A stretch of 64,000 nucleotides of DNA from positions 806,001 to 870,000 of the forward strand of contig NZ_CP021744.1 in the NCBI RefSeq assembly GCF_002192455.1, written 5' to 3'. Source of the DNA: Streptomyces albireticuli (GTDB lineage: Bacteria; Actinomycetota; Actinomycetes; Streptomycetales; Streptomycetaceae). The notes under the pieces were generated by a model that saw nothing but the letters and a program-made list of their open reading frames with translations, was not told the DNA's origin and ran no database searches. Each line of letters opens with the position of its first letter. The stretch's first letter is position 1. Made by a program: the position numbers and the translations under genes. Below, in pieces: positions 12,041-20,962 of the stretch.

Positions 12041-13657
12041 TCAGCAGCGCCGGATGTCCTCCGTCAGCTCCCCCTGGGCGGTGGCGAGGGTCCGGTCGTG
12101 GCAGGTGCCGGGCCCGTACAGCCGGTAGCGCTCACGGGAGACACCCGTCGCGTGCCGTTGTTCCCGCGGCACGTTCTGGTTGTACGCGGCGTCCCCGGTG
12201 TACGTGTCGTCCAGGCGCGACCAGTCGAGCCTCTTGCCGGCCCGCGCGGTGACGCTGTCCGAGCGGTCGCCCATCGTCATCACGGTACGCAGCCGTTCGC
12301 CCGTCGCACCGGTGATCTCACCGTCCATGGTGTACGCGCGGTGGGTACGGGTCACCGTCGCGGGGCCCCGGCCGCCGGTCACGACGGTCTCGTCGTCGTT
12401 CCAGCGGGCCTGGAGCGCGTCCGTCGCCTCGCCCTCCGTCCAGCGGTGCGTGGAGGTGTTGGCGACGTTCCGCTCGACGGTCGTGGTGACCCGGCCGTGC
12501 GAGGTGTCGAGGTAGCCCGAGACCGTGAGCGAGTGGCGGCCCTCGGCCTTCAACCGGTGCTCGGCGCCCGGTTCGTGCGCCACCGTGCCCGCCGGCTCCC
12601 CCGCCCGGTGGGCCGTCAGGGCGCCGGTGACCCGCGACGCTCCGGCGTCCTGCCAGACCAGGACGTTCGTGGGCGTGCTCCACCCGCTCTGCCCTTCGGG
12701 GACCCCGGCCACGGAGATCGAGATCCGGTGCGGCTTGCCGTCGTTCAGCTGCCCCGCGAAGGGCGTGAGGTCGTACTCCACCGGCCGCACGTCGAAGGCG
12801 CGCGGGCCGGGGATGACGTACCAGAGGAAGGGATTCGACCATCCACCCGTCCATACGGTCGGGAAGGGCGCGGCGATTCCCGCGAGCCGGCCGTCCACCG
12901 AGACCCGCACCTCCCGGTAGGGGCCGTCCTTGGCCTTGCAGGAGTACGGCGCGGCGTCCGGCACGGTGAGGTACCAGAACTCCTCGCAGCCGCCGCCCGA
13001 GCCGGTCGCGTACACCTCGGCCACGATCCGCTCGCTGTTGCGCGGCGTGGTCAACTGCCCTTCGGAGGCCGTGCCCACCTGCTGCGCCCCGTCCAGGGTG
13101 AGGACCTTGTCGGGGGTCCGTGCGGGCTCGACGCGGCCCTCGGCGGCGTAGAACGTCAGCGTCACCTTGACCTTGATGACGCCCGTGTAGGTGCTGTTCA
13201 CGACGTTGCCGATGAGCATCTCGACGGGCTGCCGGTCACGCAGCGCGGCGGCGTAGCGGGTGACGTCCTTCTCGACGTTCCAGGTGATCCCTTCCGGTGA
13301 GGGCTCGGGCGTGGAGGTGCGCAGGACCTCCACACCACCGATCCGCACATAGCCGAGGCGGTCGTACTGCCGCCCTGCGACGGCGCCTTCGAGGCGCAGG
13401 ACGACCTTGTTCCAGCGGTCGCCGCATGCCTTGGGCGGGAGGTACGTCCCCCGGTAGGGGGTGTAGTCGCGGAACTCGGTGTCGGCGACGGTGACCTTGC
13501 ACGAGGTGGTGTCCGGCGTGGACACCGGTGGCCCGGCGGTGACCGGGTCGTGCCAGTCGGTGCCGAACTCGGTGGGCGGCGCCGCGGCCGTGGCGGGGCT
13601 GATGCCCAGCGTCAGGCCGACGGCCGCGGCGCACAGCGCGAGAAGCAGTCGTCTCAT
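12041..13657 (-). CDS. Secreted PNGase A-like peptide:N-glycanase
   Basis: 538 residues from the ATG at 13657, which opens a clean Sec signal peptide (MRRLLLALCAAAVGLTLG, cleavage near ATA-A about residue 24). The mature part matches the peptide-N4-(N-acetyl-beta-glucosaminyl)asparagine amidase A family: GRQYDR at 95-100, GGVEVLRTSTPEP at 107-119 and ITWNVEKDVTRY at 124-135, then a long beta-rich C-terminal region. Family enzymes cut the amide bond between Asn and the first GlcNAc, freeing whole N-glycans from glycopeptides. Alternative upstream starts would destroy the signal peptide. No clear ribosome site is seen. A LacI-type palindrome lies 12 bases upstream of the start. It connects by function with the GH85/GH38 locus at 53-64 kb. 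Confidence 0.78.
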   Translation of the reverse strand: MRRLLLALCAAAVGLTLGISPATAAAPPTEFGTDWHDPVTAGPPVSTPDTTSCKVTVADTEFRDYTPYRGTYLPPKACGDRWNKVVLRLEGAVAGRQYDRLGYVRIGGVEVLRTSTPEPSPEGITWNVEKDVTRYAAALRDRQPVEMLIGNVVNSTYTGVIKVKVTLTFYAAEGRVEPARTPDKVLTLDGAQQVGTASEGQLTTPRNSERIVAEVYATGSGGGCEEFWYLTVPDAAPYSCKAKDGPYREVRVSVDGRLAGIAAPFPTVWTGGWSNPFLWYVIPGPRAFDVRPVEYDLTPFAGQLNDGKPHRISISVAGVPEGQSGWSTPTNVLVWQDAGASRVTGALTAHRAGEPAGTVAHEPGAEHRLKAEGRHSLTVSGYLDTSHGRVTTTVERNVANTSTHRWTEGEATDALQARWNDDETVVTGGRGPATVTRTHRAYTMDGEITGATGERLRTVMTMGDRSDSVTARAGKRLDWSRLDDTYTGDAAYNQNVPREQRHATGVSRERYRLYGPGTCHDRTLATAQGELTEDIRRC

Positions 13658-13668
13658 GTGGCAGGAGT

Positions 13669-13678
13669 GAAGCGCTTC
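13669..13678. promoter_or_regulatory. LacI-type palindrome upstream of the PNGase A-like gene
   Basis: GAAGCGCTTC is a perfect palindrome with the central GCGC typical of LacI/GalR operators in actinomycetes. It begins 12 bases upstream of the PNGase A-like start codon. A second inverted repeat, GCACTG (13679-13684) with CAGTGC (13693-13698), is next to it. It shares the core AAGCGC with the palindrome before the N-glycan import operon at 54191. Control by that LacI protein is inference. Confidence 0.4.
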
Positions 13679-13805
13679 GCACTGCTGTACGCCAGTGCCC
13701 CTTTGGCCGTATCCGGGGCCGGGCGGGAAAACCAGTTGAACGCCGTGGTCGTGTGGCGCAAGCCTTGCACAGGCCCGTCCTCGCGCCCCGACCCCCTGGG
13801 ATGTC

Positions 13806-15656
13806 ATGCAGATTCGCGATCTTCCGTATACCGATCCCGGCCGACCGGACGTGCGGTCGGGGCCGCGGCTCCTGCTCTGGCTCGGCCGGAAGCAGGTGGC
13901 CGGCCAGGTCAAGGCCATGCTGTGGGGCGTCGTGCACATGGCCGCGGTGGCGTTGCTGCCGGTGGTGCTGGGGCTCTCCGTGCAGGCCGTGGTGGACCGG
14001 TCCGGTGGCCGACTGGCGCTCGCGGGCGGGCTGATGGTGCTGCTGGGGGTCCTCATCGCGCTGGGCGACACGATGCTGCACCGGGTGGCCGTCACCAACT
14101 GGATCACGGCCGCCGCCCGGGTGCAGCAGCTCCTGGCCCGGCGCACGGCCGAGTTGGGGGCCACGCTCACGCGCAGGGTCGCGGCCGGTGAGGTCGTCGC
14201 GGTGTCGACGGGTGACGTCGAGAAGATCGGCTGGTTCGTGGAGGCGTTCTCGCGGTTCGTCTCCGCCGCTCTGACGACCGTGGCGGTGTGCGTGGCGCTC
14301 GTGATCTACCAGCCGGCGCTCGGCGTGGTCACGGCGATCGGGGTTCCGGTGCTGGTCCTGGCCGTGCTGCCGCTGCTCCCGCACGCGACGAGGCGGGCCG
14401 ACGACCAGCGCGAGAAGGCGGGCCGCGCGACCGAGCTGGCGTCCGACACGGTGGCCGGTCTGCGTGTGCTGAGGGGCATCGGTGGCGAGGAGCTGTTCCT
14501 GGCCCGCTACCGCCGTGCCTCGCAGGAGGTCCGTAAGGCCGCCGTGCACAGTGCCCGGATGTGGGCGCTGATCGCGGCGGTGCAGGTGCTGCTGCCGGGA
14601 CTGCTGCTGATCGCGGTTGTCTGGTACGGCGTCGGGCTGGTCCAGGACGGCCGGATCGGCGTGGGTGAGCTGGTCACGGTCTACGGCACGGTGACGTTCC
14701 TGCTGTTCCCGCTGCACCAGTTCGAGGAGATCGCGATGGCGTACTCCTTCTCCCGGCCGTCCGCGGCGCGCGCCGCGCGGGTGCTGGCACTGCGGCGGAC
14801 CGCGCCGTCGGCGGACACCACGCGGGCCGGAGAGGCACCGTCGGGCGATCTCTACGACCCGGAGAGCGGGCTGCTCGCCCCGGCCGGACGGCTGACCGCG
14901 GTGGTCTGCGGCGACCCGGACGCCGCCGGCCGGCTCGCCGAGAGGCTGGGCGGGCATGCGCCCGGGGCGGCGAAGGCGGCGTCGGCGCTGCTGGGCGGTG
15001 TGGCGCTGGACGAGATCCCGCTGAACGAGGCCCGTGCGGCGGTGCTCGTCCAGGACAAGGACCCCGTGCTGCTGTCGGGGACGCTCGCCGAGCTGCTCGA
15101 CGTGCCTTCCTCGGGGGCCGTAGGGACCGACGCCGCGCTGAAGGCCGCGCAGTGCGGTGATGTGCTGACCGCGCTGGCGCAGGCGTCGGCGGACGACTCC
15201 GGCGACCCGATGCGGACCCGGATCACCGAGCGGGGCCGGTCGCTGTCCGGGGGACAGCGGCAGCGGCTGGCGCTGGCCCGGTCGCTGATCACCGACCCGG
15301 AGGTGCTGGTGCTGGACGAGCCGACCTCGGCGGTCGACTCGCACACCGAGGCCCGGATCGCGGACGGCCTGAAGGAGCTGCGGGAGGGCCGTACGACGGT
15401 GGTGTTCTCCTCCAGCCCGCTGCTGCTGGACCGTGCCGATCGCGTGGTGTTCACCCGGGAGGACCGGGTGGCGGCCGTGGGCACGCACCGCGAGCTGTTG
15501 CGTGAGGCCCCCGCCTACCGCGCGGTCGTCACGCGGGAGACCGACGAGGAGAGCGCCGGGCCCGCGAAGGGCGCGGCCGGTGAGGACACGGGGACGGCGC
15601 TCGACACGGAGCTCACCCGTCTGGAGAAGACCGAACAGATCGAGGAGTCGGCATGA
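13806..15656 (+). CDS. ABC exporter half A with degenerate Walker A
   Basis: 616 residues, exporter-type transmembrane domain then a nucleotide-binding domain. The signature LSGGQ (480-484) and Walker B with D504/E505 are intact. The P-loop is lost: at its place stands G369-D-P-D-A-A-G375-R376, so the invariant glycines, Lys and Ser/Thr are replaced. The H-loop His is also replaced by Ser (VVFSSSPLLL). Alone it could not hydrolyse ATP normally. It overlaps the next gene by ATGA and would pair with that half, which has an intact P-loop but a broken signature. Together they would form one good and one dead ATP site. A hydrophilic tail follows residue ~575. The substrate is unknown. Confidence 0.88.
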   Translation: MQIRDLPYTDPGRPDVRSGPRLLLWLGRKQVAGQVKAMLWGVVHMAAVALLPVVLGLSVQAVVDRSGGRLALAGGLMVLLGVLIALGDTMLHRVAVTNWITAAARVQQLLARRTAELGATLTRRVAAGEVVAVSTGDVEKIGWFVEAFSRFVSAALTTVAVCVALVIYQPALGVVTAIGVPVLVLAVLPLLPHATRRADDQREKAGRATELASDTVAGLRVLRGIGGEELFLARYRRASQEVRKAAVHSARMWALIAAVQVLLPGLLLIAVVWYGVGLVQDGRIGVGELVTVYGTVTFLLFPLHQFEEIAMAYSFSRPSAARAARVLALRRTAPSADTTRAGEAPSGDLYDPESGLLAPAGRLTAVVCGDPDAAGRLAERLGGHAPGAAKAASALLGGVALDEIPLNEARAAVLVQDKDPVLLSGTLAELLDVPSSGAVGTDAALKAAQCGDVLTALAQASADDSGDPMRTRITERGRSLSGGQRQRLALARSLITDPEVLVLDEPTSAVDSHTEARIADGLKELREGRTTVVFSSSPLLLDRADRVVFTREDRVAAVGTHRELLREAPAYRAVVTRETDEESAGPAKGAAGEDTGTALDTELTRLEKTEQIEESA

Positions 15657-17434
15657 TCGGCGTGGCGCCACCGGCGTACGACCCGGCGGCACCGGAGTCG
15701 GCGACCACTTTGCCCGTCGCCGCGCCCGCGACCGTACGGGGCTATGTGCGGGGGATGCTCCGCAGGCACCGCAAGGCCTTCGTGCTGCTGGTGGTGGTGA
15801 ACGCGGTCGCGGTGACGGCCTCCATGGTCGGCCCGTACCTGCTGGGCGGCCTGGTCGAGGACCTGTCCTCGGGCAAGGAGGACATCCGTCTGGGGCTGAC
15901 CATCTCGCTGTTCGCGGTCGCCCTGGGCGTGCAGACCGTGTTCGTGCGCATGGTGCGGCTGCGCGGGGCGGTGCTCGGCGAGGAGATGCTGGCGGACCTG
16001 CGGGAGGACTTCCTCGTGCGGTCGGTGGCCCTCCCGCCGGGCGTCCTGGAGCGGGCGGGCACGGGCGATCTGCTGTCCCGCATCACCACCGACATCGACC
16101 GGCTGGCCGAAGCCATGCGGGAGGCCGTGCCGCAGTTGGCGATCGGTTTCGTGTGGGCCGGGCTGCTGCTCGGCGCACTGACGGTGACCGCGCCGCCGCT
16201 GGCGCTGTGTGTGCTGGTCGCGCTCCCGGTGCTCGTGATCGGCTGCCGCTGGTACTTCCGGCGGGCGCCCGCCGCCTATCGGTCGGAGGCCGCGGGGTAC
16301 GCGGCGGTGGCGGCCTCGCTCACGGAGACCGTGGACGCGGGGCGGACGATCGAGGCGCACCGGTTGGGTGAACGCCGGGTGGCGCTCTCCGACCGACGCG
16401 TGGCGGAGTGGACCCGATGGGAGCGCTACACGCTGTGGCTGCGGTCGGTGCTGTTCCCGGTGATCAATGTGACGCACGCGCTGGTCTTCGGCTCGGTGCT
16501 GATCATCGGTGGCGTCTTCGTGCTCCAGGGCTGGGTCTCGGTCGGACAGCTGACGACGGGGGCGCTCTTCGCGCAGATGCTGATCGACCCGATCGGGCTG
16601 ATCCTCAGGTGGTACGACGAGCTCCAGATCGCCCAGGTGTCGCTGGCCCGCCTGGTGGGGGTCCGCGAGATCGAGCCCGAAGGCGCGGACGAGGGCGTGG
16701 CTCCCCGGGGACGGGCGGTGCGCGCGGACGAGGTGCGCTTCGGCTACCGGGAGGGCAGCGATGTGCTCCACGGTGTGTCCCTTGAGGTCCCGCCCGGCAG
16801 CAGGATCGCGCTGGTCGGGCCGTCCGGCGCGGGCAAGTCGACCCTGGGGCGGCTGCTGGCGGGGATCTACGCGCCGCGGTCGGGCAGCGTGACGCTCGGC
16901 GGCGCGGAGCTGGCGCGGATGCCGGCGGAGAGCGTGCGCCGGCACGTGGCGCTGGTCAACCAGGAGCACCACGTCTTCGTGGGTTCGCTGCGGGACAATC
17001 TGCGGCTCGCCCGCGCGACCGCCGACGACGCCGAGCTGTGGAGCGCCCTCGCCGCGGTGGACGCTGAGGACTGGGCGCGGGCGCTGGAGAGCGGCCTGGA
17101 CACGGAGGTCGGCTCGGGTGGGACGGTGCTGACCCCGGCCCAGGCGCAGCAGGTCGCGCTGGCCCGGCTCGTCCTCGCCGACCCGCACACGCTGGTGCTG
17201 GACGAGGCGACGTCGCTGCTGGACCCGCGCGCGGCCCGGCACCTGGAGCGTTCGCTGGCGCGCGTGCTGGAGGGCCGGACGGTCGTGGCGATCGCGCACC
17301 GGCTGCACACCGCGCACGACGCGGATGTGATCGCGGTGACGGAGGACGGCCGGATCACCGAGCTGGGCAGCCACGACGAGCTGGTCGCGGCGGACGGCGC
17401 GTACGCGGCGCTGTGGCGCTCCTGGCATCAGTAG
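15653..17434 (+). CDS. ABC exporter half B with degenerate signature motif
   Basis: 593 residues, membrane domain followed by a nucleotide-binding domain. Walker A (GPSGAGKST, K395), Walker B (LVLDEATS, E518) and the H-loop (H549) are intact. The LSGGQ signature is replaced by L493-TPA-Q497. This is the complement of half A's defects, so the consensus ATP site would use half B's Walker motifs and half A's signature. It begins in the ATGA overlap with half A, ensuring equal synthesis. Heterodimeric exporters of this class move drugs, peptides or lipids outward; nothing nearby identifies the cargo. Confidence 0.88.
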   Translation: MIGVAPPAYDPAAPESATTLPVAAPATVRGYVRGMLRRHRKAFVLLVVVNAVAVTASMVGPYLLGGLVEDLSSGKEDIRLGLTISLFAVALGVQTVFVRMVRLRGAVLGEEMLADLREDFLVRSVALPPGVLERAGTGDLLSRITTDIDRLAEAMREAVPQLAIGFVWAGLLLGALTVTAPPLALCVLVALPVLVIGCRWYFRRAPAAYRSEAAGYAAVAASLTETVDAGRTIEAHRLGERRVALSDRRVAEWTRWERYTLWLRSVLFPVINVTHALVFGSVLIIGGVFVLQGWVSVGQLTTGALFAQMLIDPIGLILRWYDELQIAQVSLARLVGVREIEPEGADEGVAPRGRAVRADEVRFGYREGSDVLHGVSLEVPPGSRIALVGPSGAGKSTLGRLLAGIYAPRSGSVTLGGAELARMPAESVRRHVALVNQEHHVFVGSLRDNLRLARATADDAELWSALAAVDAEDWARALESGLDTEVGSGGTVLTPAQAQQVALARLVLADPHTLVLDEATSLLDPRAARHLERSLARVLEGRTVVAIAHRLHTAHDADVIAVTEDGRITELGSHDELVAADGAYAALWRSWHQ

Positions 17435-17447
17435 CCGACGCGTCGGC
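17434..17447. other. 14-bp perfect palindrome at the end of the exporter operon
   Basis: GCCGACGCGTCGGC starts at the last base of the exporter stop codon, between two convergent genes, and is followed by a GGCCGGGG-rich run. It may help form a terminator hairpin, though a palindrome without a loop is a weak one. Confidence 0.35.
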
Positions 17448-17474
17448 GGGGGGCCGGGGCCGGGGCCCGGGAGG

Positions 17475-18266
17475 TCAGATGACTCCCAGGGCCCCGAGTC
17501 CGCCCACGCCGCCGAGCAGCACGAAGACCGGCATGAGGACCTTCAGCTCCACCCAACTGCCCGCCCGGAAGCGCATGGCCTTCGGCGGTCCGATCGGGTA
17601 CCAGCGCTTGCGGCCGATGGGTATCGGCCAGAGGATCGGGCACCCGGAGACGGTGAGCGCGTCCCCGATGTCGTGCACGAGGGCGCCGAGGACGATGGGC
17701 AGGCCGAGCCACATGTACTCCTGGCCGGCGCCGGTGAAGAGCCAGTCGGAGCCGTTGCCCGGTTCGTTGAGGACGCCCGCGAGTATCCAGGCGCTGGTGG
17801 CGCCGAGGAGCCATACGAGGACGTCGCTGGAGGTCCTGGCCATGCGCCAGAGGAGACCTTCGACGGCGAGCACCAGGTGGACGAAGAGGATGCCGAGGAC
17901 GGCCCAGCGGCCGCCGGTCATGGCGAGGACCGAGGCGCCGGCGCCTATCAGCACCGCCCAGAGCCAGGTGTGGGTGAGGGTGCGGTGACCGCCGTTGCGG
18001 CGGGGATCGCCGTGACCTCGCGTGGCTTTGTAGACGGAGTGCGACAGCTTGTCGATGATCTCGCAGAGGACGCGGGAGATCGGGCCGAACGCTCTCGATA
18101 TCGTGGCGGACTTGTGGTCGAGGTCGGGCGCGAGTGCCGCGCCGGCGCAGATCAGGGCGCCGACGATGAGCACGGGCCAGGGCATGGGGTGCCCGGCCGC
18201 CGCGACCGCCGATCCCACCCCCAGCCAGGCGGCAGCGCCTGAGAGCGAGTGCGCCGGTCCCATCAT
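17475..18266 (-). CDS. YdjM-like membrane protein (PF04307 type)
   Basis: 263 residues from the ATG at 18266. The N-terminus MMGPAHSLSGAAAW, then LAPDLDHKSATISR and the later GGHRTLTHTW, are typical of the YdjM/LexA-regulated membrane-bound metal-dependent hydrolase family; His and Asp residues sit between about five hydrophobic helices. GGTGGAATCGG precedes the start. A longer N-terminus (to 18347) is possible but not hydrophobic or conserved-looking. The activity of the family is poorly defined. It is divergent from the helicase gene. Confidence 0.75.
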   Translation of the reverse strand: MMGPAHSLSGAAAWLGVGSAVAAAGHPMPWPVLIVGALICAGAALAPDLDHKSATISRAFGPISRVLCEIIDKLSHSVYKATRGHGDPRRNGGHRTLTHTWLWAVLIGAGASVLAMTGGRWAVLGILFVHLVLAVEGLLWRMARTSSDVLVWLLGATSAWILAGVLNEPGNGSDWLFTGAGQEYMWLGLPIVLGALVHDIGDALTVSGCPILWPIPIGRKRWYPIGPPKAMRFRAGSWVELKVLMPVFVLLGGVGGLGALGVI

Positions 18267-18399
18267 TCCGATTCCACCCCTTTTGTAGGCCGAAGTCCCG
18301 TTTTCCTGACATCGGGTCGGCGACTCAGCGTAGCCTCCGATGATCATCGATCCGCCGCCCGGTTCTCTGATCCGGCCATGGGCCAGGCAGTATGGAGGC

Positions 18400-20913
18400 G
18401 TGACCCTTATCGATCAGATGCCGAGCCATGCCGACCCCGATGCCCTCTTCGAGGCTTTCTCGACCTGGGCCGAGGAGCGGGGTATCACGCTGTACCCCGC
18501 GCAGGAGGAGGCACTGATCGAGGTCGTCTCCGGAGCGAACGTGATCCTGTCGACGCCGACGGGGTCCGGCAAGAGCCTCGTCGCGGCGGGCGCGCACTTC
18601 ACCGCGCTGGCCAACGACCAGGTGACCTTCTACACCGCGCCCATCAAGGCGCTGGTCTCGGAGAAGTTCTTCGACCTGTGCAAGATCTTCGGCACGGAGA
18701 ACGTCGGCATGCTCACGGGCGACGCCTCGGTCAACGCCGACGCGCCCGTGATCTGCTGCACCGCCGAGGTCCTCGCCTCCATCGCGCTGCGCGACGGCAA
18801 GGACGCCGACATCGGCCAGGTCGTGATGGACGAGTTCCACTTCTACGCGGAGCCCGACCGCGGCTGGGCGTGGCAGATCCCGCTGCTCGAACTGCCCCAG
18901 GCCCAGTTCATCCTGATGTCCGCGACGCTGGGTGACGTCTCCCGCTTCGAGGAGGACCTCACCCGGCGCACCGGCCGGCCCACCACCGTGGTCCGCTCCG
19001 CCACGCGACCGGTCCCGCTGTCCTACGAATACCGCGCGACGCCGCTCACCGAGACCCTGACCGAGCTGTTGCAGACGCAGCAGGCACCGGTGTACATCGT
19101 GCACTTCACCCAGGCGGCCGCCGTGGAGCGGGCGCAGGCGCTCATGAGCATCAACATGTGCTCGCGCGAGGAGAAGGACGAGATCGCCAAGCTGATCGGC
19201 AATTTCCGCTTCACCACGAAGTTCGGCCGGAACCTCTCGCGCTACGTCCGGCACGGCATCGGCGTGCACCACGCCGGAATGCTGCCCAAGTACCGGCGCC
19301 TGGTGGAGCGGCTGGCCCAGGCCGGTCTGCTCAAGGTCATCTGCGGTACGGACACCCTCGGCGTCGGCGTCAACGTGCCGATCCGCACCGTGCTGTTCAC
19401 CGCGCTCACGAAGTACGACGGCCAGCGGGTGCGCACGCTGCGGGCCCGGGAGTTCCACCAGATCGCGGGCCGGGCCGGCCGGGCCGGCTTCGACACGGCC
19501 GGGTTCGTCGTCGCCCAGGCCCCCGAGCACGTCGTGGAGAACGAGAAGGCGCTGGCCAAGGCGGGCGACGATCCCAAGAAGCGGCGCAAGGTGGTCCGCA
19601 AGAAGGCCCCCGAGGGCTTCGTCAACTGGGGTGAGAACACCTTCGAGAAGCTCATCGCCGCCGAGCCGGAGCAGCTCACCTCCCGCTTCCGCGTCACGCA
19701 CGCGATGCTGCTGGCCGTCATCGCGCGGCCCGGGGACGCCTTCCAGGCGATGCGCCGCCTGCTGGAGGACAACCACGAGCCGCGCCGCAACCAGCTGCGG
19801 CACATCCGCCGCGCCATCGCCATCTACCGCTCGCTGCTGGACGGCGGCGTGGTCGAGCGGCTCGACGAGCCCGACGCCGAGGGCCGGATCGTCCGCCTGA
19901 CGGTGGACCTCCAGTCGGACTTCGCCCTCAACCAGCCGCTGTCGACCTTCGCGCTCGCCGCCTTCGAGCTCCTCGACCCGGAGTCGCCGTCCTACGCCCT
20001 GGACATGGTCTCCGTCGTCGAGTCGACGCTCGACGACCCCCGGCAGATCCTGGCCGCGCAGCAGAACAAGGCGCGGGGCGAGGCCGTCGCGGCGATGAAG
20101 GCGGACGGCGTCGAGTACGAGGACCGCATGGAGCGGCTCATGGACGTCACCTACCCCAAGCCGCTGGAGGAGGTGCTGTCCCACGCCTACGACGTCTACC
20201 GCAGGAGCCACCCCTGGGTCGGCGACCACCCGCTGTCGCCGAAGTCGGTCATCCGCGACATGTACGAGCGCGCGATGACCTTCACGGAGTTCACCTCCCA
20301 CTACGACCTCGCGCGGACCGAGGGCATCGTGCTGCGCTATCTCGCCAGCGCGTTCAAGGCGCTGGACCACACCGTGCCCGACGACCTCAAGTCCGACGAC
20401 TTCGAGGACCTGATCGCCTGGCTGGGCGAGATGGTGCGCCAGGTCGACTCCAGCCTGCTGGACGAGTGGGAGCAGCTGGCCAACCCGGAGGTGGAGACGG
20501 CGGAGCAGGCCCAGGAGCGGGCCGACCAGGTGAAGCCGGTCACCGCCAACGCCCGCGCCTTCCGGGTGCTGGTGCGCAACGCACTGTTCCGCCGGGTCGA
20601 GCTGGCCGCGCTCGACAAGGTCGGCGAGCTCGGCGAGATGGACGCCGAGTCCGGCTGGGACGAGGACCGCTGGGGCGAGGCCATGGACGCCTACTGGGAC
20701 GAGTACGACGAGCTGGGCACCGGCCCGGACGCCCGGGGCCCGAAACTGCTGCGGATCGAGGAGAAGCCCGAGGACGGCCTGTGGCGGGTCCGGCAGACCT
20801 TCGCCGACCCCAACGGCGACCACGACTGGGGCATCTCCGCCGAGGTGGACCTCGCGGCCTCCGACGAGGAAGGCCGCGCGGTGGTCCGCGTCATGGACGT
20901 CGGTCAGCTGTAG
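18400..20913 (+). CDS. Ski2-like DEAD/DEAH-box helicase with C-terminal DUF3516-type region
   Basis: 837 residues from GTG 18400. Superfamily 2 motifs are present: STPTGSGKS (K58), DEFH (D144-H147), MSATLGD, and motif VI as QIAGRAGRAGFDT. The arrangement is that of Ski2/Mtr4-like RNA helicases. The C-terminal half (about residue 480 on) is the long actinobacterial extension annotated DUF3516. Such proteins are thought to act in RNA metabolism in the cytoplasm. The start is uncertain: GGAGG (18394-18398) is only 1 nt from the GTG, while CAGTAT (18388-18393) would serve as a -10 for a leaderless message. The upstream ATG at 18340 lacks a ribosome site. Confidence 0.85.
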   Translation: MTLIDQMPSHADPDALFEAFSTWAEERGITLYPAQEEALIEVVSGANVILSTPTGSGKSLVAAGAHFTALANDQVTFYTAPIKALVSEKFFDLCKIFGTENVGMLTGDASVNADAPVICCTAEVLASIALRDGKDADIGQVVMDEFHFYAEPDRGWAWQIPLLELPQAQFILMSATLGDVSRFEEDLTRRTGRPTTVVRSATRPVPLSYEYRATPLTETLTELLQTQQAPVYIVHFTQAAAVERAQALMSINMCSREEKDEIAKLIGNFRFTTKFGRNLSRYVRHGIGVHHAGMLPKYRRLVERLAQAGLLKVICGTDTLGVGVNVPIRTVLFTALTKYDGQRVRTLRAREFHQIAGRAGRAGFDTAGFVVAQAPEHVVENEKALAKAGDDPKKRRKVVRKKAPEGFVNWGENTFEKLIAAEPEQLTSRFRVTHAMLLAVIARPGDAFQAMRRLLEDNHEPRRNQLRHIRRAIAIYRSLLDGGVVERLDEPDAEGRIVRLTVDLQSDFALNQPLSTFALAAFELLDPESPSYALDMVSVVESTLDDPRQILAAQQNKARGEAVAAMKADGVEYEDRMERLMDVTYPKPLEEVLSHAYDVYRRSHPWVGDHPLSPKSVIRDMYERAMTFTEFTSHYDLARTEGIVLRYLASAFKALDHTVPDDLKSDDFEDLIAWLGEMVRQVDSSLLDEWEQLANPEVETAEQAQERADQVKPVTANARAFRVLVRNALFRRVELAALDKVGELGEMDAESGWDEDRWGEAMDAYWDEYDELGTGPDARGPKLLRIEEKPEDGLWRVRQTFADPNGDHDWGISAEVDLAASDEEGRAVVRVMDVGQL

Positions 20914-20962
20914 CCTCCGAGGCACCGCCCGCGCGGTTTCCTCGAGCGGTGAAGGAGTACCG

